DNA from: Holacanthus passer | Taxonomy: Eukaryota; Chordata; Actinopteri; Pomacanthidae | DNA: 64,000 nucleotides | NCBI GenBank assembly: GCA_025331565.1 | Contig: JAFREQ010000003.1 | Coordinates: forward strand, 11,277,001 to 11,341,000 | Direction: 5' to 3' | Shown: in pieces, positions 12,051-24,146 of the stretch | Position numbering within the stretch: position 1 is the stretch's first letter | Layout: every line of letters begins with the position of its first letter | The notes under the pieces: model-generated | Databases searched by the model: none | What the model saw: the letters and a program-made list of their open reading frames with translations, nothing else | What the model was told of the DNA's origin: nothing | Made by a program: the position numbers and the translations under genes

Positions 12051-15000
12051 AAAGCTGACCTGGGAGGATGCTGATGTCTACAACTGCATTGCCTCCAGTA
12101 AGCATGGAGAAGCCATCTACTCTATAGTTACAGATGGTTATATAGCCATATCATATAATACATTGGGTGAACCTTTCTTAGTCCTAATAGTTATTTAGAA
12201 GCTTTCATCTTAGTTTATGTGCTTTTCACTCAGGTGAAGATGCTCTTATCTTATCTTATCTTATCTTTGGACTTCAAAAAGAAGCTGAAGCCTGTTGTCT
12301 AATACTAGCAGAGACACTCCCAAAACCTGTCAAGGTGTGATGGAGCTTTCTCTGATCCACCCCCAGATTTCTTTTTTTTCCATGCATCCAGAAATATCTA
12401 CAGGATGAGATCTAAAGAGCCTCACTGTGTACCAATGTTGCCGCAGCGGCAGAGGAAGATGCTTTGCAGGTGCATGTAAACACAAATGCACAGTTGTTCC
12501 TATCTGAGATCATTCTCCTTATGCAGCAGTGTGGAGAAGAGAGAGGGGAAGAGGCCACCTACGGAGGAGGAGATGTTAAAGATCCTGGCTGGAGCTGATA
12601 AGAGGATCTGTATCGAACACGGCTTCACTGACTTCAGAGGCGTCCTCAAGAAGCTGAAGGAGATGAGTGGAGGTGGGCCTGTCACACAGAGAGCTTGTTC
12701 ACATACTAAAGCATCACATAAGGAAGAAAAGGTTTGGGATGTGATGTGAAGAATAGCTTAAAATAGAGCAGAAGGGAAAAGGAAACAAAAAGTTTAATGT
12801 CACACAGCACAGCCATGGAAACAATGGTATGTCGCGTAGCAACACTCAAGTCAACTGATCTGAATATGGGAAAGTATTGCAGTTTGTTGTTGTCATTATT
12901 TGTGTTGGTGTTTTTAAAATAAATAAGTGGGTTTATCATTTGCTATTTTACCAGATGGTACGTGTGCTGAAGTCCCTGGAGGATATCGATGCCAGAGCTG
13001 ACATCATCTTCGACACCTTGCTGGAGCTGAAGGATCCAAACATCAGGATGCACTGGTTTCTTTTTTAAAACAGATGTGCCTGTTTATATATATATATGAA
13101 GTGTCTCCTCTACATAAAACACTGAGTCCTCAACTCATCTATGCATTTTGTTTTACGATTCAGGTTGCAGAGCCGCTGCGGATCCAGCGCTCTCATGGGA
13201 AATAAGAAGTGAAACAGATGGGAACCAAGCGCATGCTGTGCATTTCTAGCGTGAGCCTCAGTGACACGGGCACCTACAGTCTGCAGGTTGCAGACAAGAG
13301 ACTGTCAGCCAGGCTCAACGTCATAGGCAGCGGAGAATGGGACCCTAGTACTTCCCACTGCTCATAACTCAGAGAGACAGTGTCATGAGAGACCGCATTA
13401 CCTGCTGTGTCACTTTGTGTTTTTTATGCACTTGTCTTACATTGTTTAACAGATATGTTTAGTTAGTTTAATGTGAGCAAAACGATCTGCACATGTGCTT
13501 TTCTGTTTGTCTTTCACTCTTGTTCCTTCCACTTAATGTCACTTCTCGTCCTGTCTCATCTCTTATTCCATCTACAAGACATAATCAGACTCTCCTCTCT
13601 TTGGAACTTTATCATTTGTAAAATGCTGCTATTTGGCTTGGAATCCTCAGTGATGATTTAACCCATAGACTTTAAATCATATGCAACTGTAATTAAAAAG
13701 CCTTTTTTCATCTCCCATCTCTCTCTCAGATGGAAACCTCTCTCATGCCTGACTTCAAGCACCAAGAATGTGATGGAGCGCCAGACTGCCGTGTTGAGGT
13801 CAAGCACAAAATATTCCATTCATGGTGAGATTTAAGAATTTGCTCTCTAGATACAGTTCTAGGAGTTCTTCGATCTCAGACTCAGATGAAAAGAAGGCAC
13901 AAATGCACTGACAACATACTTGGCAGGCATAAACACCGGGGAAATACACGATTGGAAAGGAATATGGAAATTGTTTTCCCAGAAGGGCCTGTGTTCTGGC
14001 AGGTGAGGGGAAGGGAAAAGAGATGAAAAGCTCAACGTGTTCCTGTCTGAGGATGGTCAGACCTCCTCCTCCTCACCACCTTGAAGACATGAAGATGTGA
14101 AAGTTGGCGACACTCGAGACCATCAACACCGGAGACTTCGCTGCCACCGTGCCACTTTTCATTGAACGCACAGACGAGTATTTTATAGGCTTCTCCCTCA
14201 TAAAAAAACTTTTTTTTATGTGTGCTTGTTTGTTGTTATGCTTTGTTATGTTTTGTTTTCCCCAAAAGGGCTGCGTCTTCCTGTTTTAGTGGAGCAAGCA
14301 TTTCTAAGGAAACAAACTTCCCCCTTCAGACTCACTGGAGATGAGCAGTGACTGCCTTTTTTTTCCCCTCCCCTGAGATTACAGGCTTTCGTTCCTTCAT
14401 AGCTATGCTAAACAACATCATCTTCCCCTCTATCGTCCAAATGAAGACTTATGGGTAGCATAATAAATCCTCCCTCCTAGTGCTGAGTTGAAAGTAATCC
14501 AACCAAATCCCTCCTCACAACAAGCTCATTTATTACGGCTCTGTCTAACAAGATGCTTACTTGCCCAAGGTGCAAGCTGGGGCATGTAAATATCTTCGCA
14601 AGGACATGTGGCTGTCCTCTGGGTTTGCAGGAACAGAAGCACAGTAATTGAGGTTGTGTTAATTACAGTTATTCATGAGTAGACTCTATCTGTCTTGTTC
14701 TTTAACTGTAATTCTGTAACAAAGTTTGGGCGCATGGGTTGGAACTGAATATAAAGAACAGTAAGTGGGGATCTTCAATTTATATATAATCATGTTTTGC
14801 CTAATTTTGAATGTGTTGATCGTACAAAATTGACCAAAAACATTGAAGTGAAGCATGCAGTCGAAGGCCAAATAAACCCTCCAGTGACTGTTTTATTCTT
14901 GGTCTATTTCACTTTCATCCAGGGATGCCCATCAAGTTTTACCAGCCACTTAAAGAACGCCCATGCGCAGGAGAGAGCCAAGGCCCGTTTGGAGCGTGGG

Positions 15001-17134
15001 ATGAGCTCCAAGGACGCGCACATTCGCCAGCTGAAAGATGATATCACATCAAGCCGTCTCTGCATCTTCATGTGCGAGGGAGAGAGGGCAGAGGTCACCA
15101 TCAAGGACCGCGAGCTGACAGGCGAGCAAGAGTTCTCTGTCATCTGCACCCAGGACGACGACGACGTGCACGAATATGTCACTTCTGGCAAGCTGACCAT
15201 GGATCGTAATGATTTCTGTCCATCTGGAGTTTTTTTTTTTTTTTTTTTTCAGTACCAGCCAACTTGTTAAAAAGGTCTGACATTCAAACATGACTGACCA
15301 ATAAATAAGACCTTAAATATACTTTTTTTTCTCTTTTTGTGTGCCAAAGTGTTTTGCCCCTGCTATGTCAGATGCTCAGTATCCTGCAGGCCCTTCTTCA
15401 TGATGAGAAGGTGGGTGAAGTGTGCCTGAAGCATCAGCTGAAGGTGAAAGTAGTCCTCATGTTAATCCTTAAATGGACCTGCTAAGACAGCGTTACAGCA
15501 TCATCTGTCATCATCTGCTGCTCCACCACTTTGGTTCATACTGAAGGCATTGCCAGGAAATTTTGTTTTTCATGGACGATAAATTCTACTAACTTTGACT
15601 CTTGACTTGACTTTTCCTCTTGTGCCAACATGAGAGTGACATTTGTGGTTTATCTATTGAATCAAGATGAATTGTAACAAATCTGTTGATTCCTTAACTT
15701 TTCATTTCGCACCACCTTCAGGTCAAAATTTAAATTCTCAGTTTCTCTTTGGTTGATGACTAAATACCTGCAAAATTAATGACATTCCCAGCAGCCTTAG
15801 CAGTACTGTGTGTTTAGTGCTAATTAGCATGTACTAGCATGAAAAAATAATAATAATGCCTTAATCAAAAAGCCCAAAATGATGATTGATATGTATATCT
15901 TATGATATATGATATGATGATTTTTTAATTTTGCTTAATTGAAGTCAGTGTTGTGTTTTGTCCTTCTTGTTACATTTGACAGATTGCAGGTGTGTGTATT
16001 TATTTGATATTTGAGTCAACAGGTGGGACTTACTGTAACAAGCTTCCTGTCGCTGTCATGGAAACAAACACTGTGCTCATATTTAAATTCAGACAGTGTC
16101 TTTTTTGATACAACCACAAGGAGTCGCCAAAGTCAAACATTTTCAAATCCTACACACTAAAGCCACCAAACCTTTAGTGAAAACAAATTAAACTGTAATG
16201 AAATTAAATAACCATTAAAAATAGCATCCTGCTCTATATTAACCCATTAATCCCCAAACCCTGCAGAATCTGGCTCACCTGGGCTGGACTTGTTGGGGGC
16301 ATGACCTGTGACTGTGAAGGCAGACCAGACCTCCACCATTAAGATCCCCTTCATCACCTGTTACAAGGATGGAGTGGAGGTTACTGAGGATGAGAGGACT
16401 GAAGTGGAGCTGTCAGACCCTCCACTTCTCCCTTTTTCCCTCTGTTTGTATGCTTAATTACAGAAGCAGAGTCAAGTGCATGGGAGTCAGGCCACCAGCT
16501 GTCAGCCATCATCATCAGTCAGCTCTGCTTCAAATACCTGGCTCCCACCTCAACACTCGCAGAGTTATCTACCTGTCTTTGTCACCCTGTGGCCTTTTGT
16601 TAACAGTCTGGTACTTGTTCTTGCTTTGCTGTACTTTTCTATAACATACTCTGTCTTCCTCCCAGTACAGCCAGTCTGACTCAGACTCCAGCTCCTGTCC
16701 TCACTCCCACTCTCGGATCTGGCCTCCCTGCCAGCTCCCCTGGTTTCCACACTGCTCGGGCCCAGGCTCAACAGTTGCTCAGCCTGCCCCTCAGACGTCA
16801 TTCCCCTCATTCAGTTTTTCAATAAAACTACTTACTAAACTTGATACTGTCTCCGGTCTCTGTGTTCTCCTCCTACCAGCCTTAACAGGAGCGGACAGCT
16901 GACGGCACCTTGCTGGTGCTCAGCAGGTGGCTGAGCAGAGGAGAGAAGAGAGTGTCATCCACTCAGATATTTTGTGTTCTTTTCAAAGGTCACACAAATT
17001 AAACCGCCAGATACACTTCCTCTCATTTTGCCTGTTTACTAGATGTGTACGAGAAGAATGTGGAGCAGTCATGCTCCATCTGAAGAGTGACTGTGGCACT
17101 GCCGTGGCCAACTTGCACCTCCTCCTGCAGCCTG
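12051..17134 (+). pseudogene. igsf22: Immunoglobulin superfamily member 22-like pseudogene
   Basis: Pieces of an IGSF22/IGFN1-type protein (tandem Ig domains of muscle type) lie in the right order and strand. They are 12051-12136 (LTWEDADVYNCIASSKHGEA), 12234-12299, 12527-12672 (GKRPPTEEEMLKILAGADK, HGFTDFRGVLKKLKEM), 12955-13055 (IIFDTLLELKDPNIRM), 13164-13326 (VKQMGTKRMLCISSVSLSDT), about 13731-13828 (NVMERQTAV), 14022-14145, 14923-15205 (ERAEVTIKDRELTGEQEFSV), 15346-15443 (HDEKVGEVCLK), 16267-16417 (VTVKADQTSTIKIPF), 16889-16926 and 17043-17134. Lesions: TAA at 13203-13205, TGA at 16302-16304, frameshifts near 13794, 14937-14940 and 15395, a pentamer-repeat frame slip at 12246-12265, a lost GT donor after 13326, and a shortened Ig core near 16370. 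The fibronectin-III part expected downstream is not seen. The neighbour tmem86a is the same as in human, so this looks like the decayed orthologue rather than a retrocopy; intron positions are kept. Confidence 0.85.
12246..12265 (+). repeat. (TTATC)4 pentamer repeat inside a relic exon
   Basis: Four TTATC units sit between two conserved-looking parts of the relic exon: the start (E-D-A-L) in one frame, and D-F-K-K-K-L-K in another frame from 12270. By frame arithmetic, two extra 5-bp units would produce exactly this shift. The repeat is therefore a plausible cause of one reading-frame break. Confidence 0.7.
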
Positions 17135-19076
17135 GTGATGTCTGTTATTCAGTATATGTATAATTATGGATATTTCGTATGATATATTAGGTTTTAGGAA
17201 GAGAGAGAGGGCAGACTGGGGAAGGGTGGTATAATGGTTTGATGCAAAAAAGGTGTCTTATGCTTTACTTGACTAATTCTTTATCTCTGTCTCTGCGTGT
17301 GATGTGTCTTCCAGACCAGGCAAACAGAGAAGCTTATTTTATAAAACGTCTATTTGAACAGTTGCCATGACAGATTGGCCACTGAGCTTATGCTGCATGT
17401 ACTGTCACCACTACCACTGATTTTAACTGTGGTCAGTTTTAGGACATTAGAAATCCATATCAAAATGCTGCTTTTTCCATTTTTCAACTATGTGTCTAGC
17501 TGTGTTAACGCATCAAATGTCCAGTAGAGGTCAGACTTACTCACATCCTTGTGTAGGCATTGTGCTCCAGGAGCAGATTAATGGTGTGTTAGAGGCAGTT
17601 TAGCTCATCAATCAGCTCACTCAGCCAGAGAGCTTGTCCTTTCTCTCTCTTTTCTTCTGCGTTTCCAAGTTTTTTCCCCCAATACACTTGCTTCATATAG
17701 CTTGCTGTACCCTACAGTCTATGGCTGTACCAGGCCGAATGTCATGTCAACCAAGTAGAGGGGATAGAGTGTGTGTCTGCACATGAAAACAATTTAATAT
17801 AACAGTACACAATGCACCACACAACCACTTTGGAACTCGAGTTCAAGTGTTTGGTTTGAGAAAAGTGGCCTGCATACTGCCAAACATGCAACCAGTCAAA
17901 ATCCTACTTGCCTTTGTGTCTGCCTGACATGCAATGCCCTCAGTTTTCAATCCAGTCTGCAGCTTTTGTCAGAAGCCATCCACTTCTCATGTTTCCAATT
18001 TTGCCTGGTGCATACAACCATGGATGATTAAAAAAAAAAAAAAAAAAAAGACAGAAATGATTTCACTTCTCATAATTTGCCACTGTGCATCAGTCCCACT
18101 AGAACATATCAGGAGAGTCACACATTTTTTGTATTGTCTCTGTCTAGCACATTATTGGATTATTGGATTTGAAATGAAACAATGAGGGTGAGGTGCTGAC
18201 TCCCAGCTTTGCAGGTATTATCGTCCACATTAGATGAGCTGTGTAGCAGCTGTTGTCCTTCTTTAAATACCAGTAGTCTCCCAATTTTAGATCACTCACT
18301 TGCTGCAAGATATGGGCACTATATCTATATAAAGGGGGTGCAAGTCTGACACTGTTCATCCTTGAACCTCAAAGGCCCGCCAGCCTCAGTATAGGCATCG
18401 CCTCGGAGTGGTCTGTTGCTGCTTGAGAGAGCGAGTGTGGTCCGGTAAGGAGCTGCCAAATAGACAGAGAGAGGTCACAACCCCTCTCCATCCTGACGTC
18501 ACCATGCTGGCTCACACCAACTCCATTTCTATAGAGCCACCAGGGGACTGGCAGTGCCAGTTTGCCAGGTTCATATCAATTAAGCACCAACAGGCACTAA
18601 ACTGACGTCACTGTTTCTTTGGCCTGTCTGCTGCTCAGCTGAGGCACAATAAGGGGGAAGGAGTGAAAGCCTAAATAGTCAGTCTGGGTAATTGAGAAAC
18701 TAAAGGCTGATGCACCCAAAGGCAACGGCAAAGGCTGGTGCATTTCAGATCAGTCCCCTGATGTTTTATCACATTGCATTTACATGACTAAACCTAAGAG
18801 ATACAGGATGAAAACCTATTAAAGCATCTTCAGACACACAACTTGAATGGAGCGAGATAATTGTAGTGTCTTTCACAATTATTTGAAGATTCAGCGTCGT
18901 TTCATCTGATTTTTATTATTTCAGTTGAAGTAACCTGTTTTTATAAAAGCTGTTACAGATTCATATGCCTCATTCTTGTAGAAGACTGGAGTTCTTTGAT
19001 GGTAAGACCTTGGCTGCGAATGAATGAGACGCATTTGGAGAGAACTGGCGCGGTTCCTACAGGAATAAACTACGAG

Positions 19077-19108
<32 letters not shown>

Positions 19109-22100
19109 ATATGTAAGAAAAATGGGGGGAGATGAAAAAGCAGACAGGGCGAGAGAAGCCAAGAGGAAGCATTGGTAGCAGTCTGGATGTGTTTCCACTT
19201 GGTTAAAGGCTGTTGAAAGCACATTTTCCACCTTCACAAGACTATAGAGTGCAGCAGTTAATAGAACAGAGGTCTCTGTTGTCCTCCACTCCTTTCTGCC
19301 TTAACGGCACTTGAGGGCCAACAGCTTCTGTAGAAACACAAAAGTCTGAAAGGTTATAAATATGAGCTGACCTTTTGAATGCAACACCTTGGAAACAAGA
19401 AAACAAACAAATAAGACCAAAGAAAGTGATGTTGAAGTTGCATTGTAATTGCATTTATTTCTCCAATAGATATTCACATTCATAGCAGTTTCACTACAGC
19501 AAAAGAAACTATTTCATCTCTACAGTCATGAAAGAAATAAATCACTAAGTGAAAATCAAGGACAACAAGGTAAAATATATCATAAAATATTAAAGAGAAA
19601 AAAACATTTGTTCATAAAATTAAGTCAAATGATGCATTGCAATGGGCTTTCAATAAGAATAAAAAAAAAATCAAAGTTATATGTGGAAAACAAACCCAGC
19701 TTTTTCCACAGTGAACAGGCAAATATAACATTTGGGGCAGCTTGTCTGCAAATAAGAGGATAACACTTTAAAAAAAAAAAGATTCATACATATAGGTTTG
19801 TAACACTTCAAGAGCAATTGATGCATTTGAAAGAGAAAAATGCTGATTCTCTCACACGTCACATTTTGTTGTGCTTAGACCATCAACATCAAAACAGTAA
19901 CTTCTGTTTTCTCCCTTAAAGAAAGAAATGCAAAGAGTAAAGGAAAAGGGAGCATATATTTTAAAGAATACAGTACACAACAATCCTTGTTTTCAACACT
20001 ATAGCTTCTAGCTTGAAAGAGACTGACTGGCCTTACTCTGGGTACAGAAAAGTGCAGCAACCAGTAGATACAGACTGATATTACAAACAAAGGATTCGGC
20101 ATTATTTTACATACTTTTCATAGGTTCATACTGATGTTGGAGGACTATCGGTCATAAAAACTATAGCCTGTAGTGTGCGTTTTTTCATCACTGTAGATGA
20201 GTGTTAACATGGAGGATTCATCTCAGCCTACTTGTCATGCATCGGTACAGACACACAAAGTTTACAGCTCTATGTTTTGAATGTCGCTGCATGATAATGG
20301 AGACAGTAAAGGTTTCGAATCAAAGGTCACAAGCGACAACAGCAAAAAGAAAGCGAGAGAAAAGTTTAAAGAGAGAAAAGTGCCAACTTATTCAGAGGGC
20401 CGAGTGAAACCACGGGCCCTCTCTACTACAACAGCTACTGGTTCCAGCTTATTTCTCACAGGGCAGGCTGAACCACACTGGCCTCCAACAGCGCTCTCAG
20501 GTCCCTTTTGTCTGAATGCACAAAGCTCAGAACAACAGAGCTGTTGACAGGCTGAGGTAAAGTGATGCACCTGCTGGCCTGCCATCTGTAGGGGGTGACA
20601 GGATGGCAGCTAATGGGCCGGATGTAAAGGGAGCCTTCCTCCGTGTGTCATATTTCACCTCCTCACCTAATTCCAGCTACAGTATCACTCAACAATAACC
20701 TTCCTAAGTGGAAGGCCAAATGCACTCCAGCACCAACGAGCTGGACTCCTGCAAAACAAAAGGTTGGTTGATAAGCGAGAGGGCTCTAATGCTAACGAGT
20801 CCCTCTCAATGAAATGAGTTCATTTTTCTATTACGCTTTCAGCTTTGTGCCCATGTCAAATAACAATAAAAAAACAGTGGAGTAGCAGTGAATATTTAAA
20901 ACTAAACCTTCTAGAGAGGCATAATAACTGGCAACTCACTCACTCAATACGGGGTTTGAGTTTATTTCTTGATTTAGAGGCGACCAAAGTCATGGAGATT
21001 TTCCAAAGTGTGGGTTGGCCAACAAGAACAATCTCAGAAATACTTCAAAGTAAAAGCCTGTCTTCTGGCATACAGCCATTAGGACTGTAGGAATAAAAGT
21101 CAGGAGGCTTTATGTGACAGAAGACAAAGAAAGTAGTGCTTACATAAATTGCCCACATAGTAAGGATGAGTAAGATGGTTCGACTCAAATCTCGTCTTGT
21201 GGTTTTAATTCAGACTGCATACTAGAGTCAATCACGTTAACCAGAATATCTCCTTGTGCTCCACTAAACCCTGATTTAAGACAGCATAAGCAGACAAATG
21301 CATGTCAGCACAAAGACTTATATTAATTGTTGACAGAACACGTTCTGCCAGCGAGGTGGATGAGATGAGAAAAGGGAAAAGAGTGCTGCAGAGTAGGACT
21401 TTGTAGCGAAGGGCAAATTAAAACAGAAGATGAGCGGTCACACACAGACTCACGAAACATGTCTGACAAAGCAGAAATATGCTGCTGACGAGTGCGCTGA
21501 CAGGCCGAAATAAGATTGAGGAACTATCTGGCAAAGCAGCAGTCGGGGCATAGATGCTTGGGTCACTCCTGGTCAAACTTAAGACTGTGCTGCTGTGAAT
21601 GTTTAAGAAGCCTTGATGAGTGACAACACCACGGTCTGCCTGCAGATCTGTCATGGTGGCCGACAATGATGCATAAACACATTTTTGAAGCGTGCATGCT
21701 TTTTTGTGTATATGTGGGTGTGTTGACAGCTCCGGGGGTCATTGACCCAGCAGAAGAAACCCATAACATGGGTCTGTTTCTTTTTCATGCCTGTTTGTTT
21801 TATATACAGCACAATATATCATGTTAAAGTGCATGTGACCTGGACCATTAGACAACAAACCTTTCTTTTTTTAAAAATTCTTTCTATTGCTAGTGTTTGA
21901 TTGTAATAAAATTGAGTTTAGTTATACTATTTATAGAGCCAGTGACATATACTGTTTTTGGTAATAGGTAAGGGCATAGTCAAGAGTAGGCATGTCAACC
22001 AAATATACCAAACCAATATTTCTATTCATAACCTAAAATACTTCTTATTTAGGTCAAATGAAACCTAAAAGTTAGATATAAGCCAGTTTGAAAATACTGT

Positions 22101-24146
22101 ACCAAATCAAATACTACCTCAAAGTCATCTTTAACTGACACACACATTCAGGGGATGCCATAAAACACACAAAGAGGTTACAAATCTCAAGATGTGAAGG
22201 GTATGAAGATAGTTTAAGAGCTTGTGAGATACATTAAAGATACACAGTAGTGTCTCTACTCCACTCTGATGGTTCACAGCATTTCTGGCCTTGAGTTGGT
22301 TCTGACTTGTCACAGGTGCATACAGACATTCACGACCACACACGCACACACTCCTACACGTGCACACGCACTCAAAACATGTATATACTGTATGTAGATG
22401 TCTGAAGAAAGAGTTTACAGTATACTACTTCTGTATTCAGTGAGACACTTCATCCAAACATAAACTATTTGCACACAGTTGAAGCAAATGAAAGGTGAGA
22501 GGGGGAGAAATGTGGGATAGATGAAAGACAAAATATAAGCCAACCTGTCAGGGATTAGCTGTGGTGGATTTTGCAGGATTGAAACTGATGAAGTGTGCTG
22601 TGAGAGAGAATTATTCGGGAATAATGGGATTACTGTTCCCTCACATGACAAGCCAGTTCCCTCATCTTCCCTTTTTTTTCCAGTCAGGCTGCCCCCGGGG
22701 CAATGTGTATGTTTATGTGTATGGTTGTGTGCATGTCATTATGACTGACTGAATGCCTTCTGAAGCTCAAATACACACACAGCTGATAAACAAAAGAAAA
22801 ACCCAGCCAGTAACATAGCCCTTTCTTTACAGTCTTCATAACATGGTCCCAGTGACAGCATGGGTTGGCTGATCTAGTCCAGCAATAAGAACCCTGTGGA
22901 CTTTTCCTAATAACTAAACCAGCAGGGGTTGTAGGTGTCAGGTCTGTAAGCATGCCGGCTTTTTGCAACCTACATTTCTGAAGAACTGGCAGACAAAACA
23001 CTGTCGAGCGGCTGAAAGAATTAACACTAAAAGGAGAAGCAGGTGCGCTGAACAGCATGGTATAATGTGCGCAGCGGTCTGCTGTGACTACAATGTTTAC
23101 TGTGCTCTCTTTGTGACAGCGGGACAGTGTCAATAAAATCTCAGCAGGAAGGATGGAGCTTTCACAAACAACCTCCCCTTTCCGAAAGTGTTCAGTCATT
23201 AAAACTACAATTCACTGTGGTTGTTGCATCAGGCAACTCTGCCTTCTTGTCTTTCCATTTAATTGCCTTATTTTTTTTGTTTCCATCTCTGCTGTTCCTT
23301 CTCTGTACATATAGTTATTCAAGGGCAACCTAATTCATTCATCTGGAGAGACTGGGCGTGTGAATTTGTTGAAGAGGTTACAGTGAAGTGAACAAAGGCA
23401 GTGTGATCGTGGTAAATGAAATGGAAGGGACTGCAGATAGTGAAAGATGTGGATATGCTCCTGACTTTAAGAATAGCACCCTTAATTCAGGGACACGCAG
23501 AGCAATAGAGAGTGAAAACAGAACGTGGGCAAGTCAGTAAAAAAAAACAAAAAAACACTCCCTTTTGTCTCAGGCATCAAAACAAACAATAAAAATAAGA
23601 TGTTAAATTGCATTATTGGACCACGTAAAGTAGATGTGTGTGGGAGTCAGTGTGGTGACTGTATGGAAAGCGAGGTAAGAGTGTTAATCGAACACACATA
23701 CACACAATTGCTCTTCCACACACACTCCTTGAAGGTCCCCAGTGACGTGCTCCCCTTAAATTAAAACATAATGGTTAAAATTAAAGTAATACTCTCTATA
23801 TATAGCAAGTTAATATTACTACGCTTGTCTCCATGGTAACTAGGTTGAGAGACAGCCTTTCTAGGATCGGACGAAGCAGGTAAGACTGTTGTCGGGAGAG
23901 GCTGAAGATAATACTACCTTATCTTCGTGGGAAGAAGACTGGTGTGAGACTACCATACTAGTGGGTAGTAGGGTGATAGCCTTGTCGGGACTGCAGTGGA
24001 CCAGTCACCATGGTAACAACCGTGTCGGAGCACCACACTGAGATGAGGGTTGAGGGTTTGGGGATCTGGCAGTGAGATGTGTCCATGATCACTTGGGGCT
24101 GGGGGGGAGTGGGTGCGACAGCTGACACTTTTGCTTTTGAGGTACC
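17135..24146. other. Intergenic region between igsf22 relic and tmem86a
   Basis: No exon, RNA gene or complete mobile element was recognised on either strand. There is an A-run near 18031-18049, a (GT)n run at 19079-19107 and several CA-rich patches near 22310-22360. The part next to 24146 must contain the tmem86a 3' untranslated region; I could not settle on its polyadenylation site. Confidence 0.55.
19079..19107. repeat. (GT)n microsatellite
   Basis: About 14 GT units; simple repeat in intergenic DNA. Confidence 0.9.

Noticed and set aside
14104..14289. Small plus-strand frame after the LETINTGDFAATV remnant
   Set aside because: Only its first part resembles the igsf22 relic; the rest is hydrophobic translation of T-rich intron.
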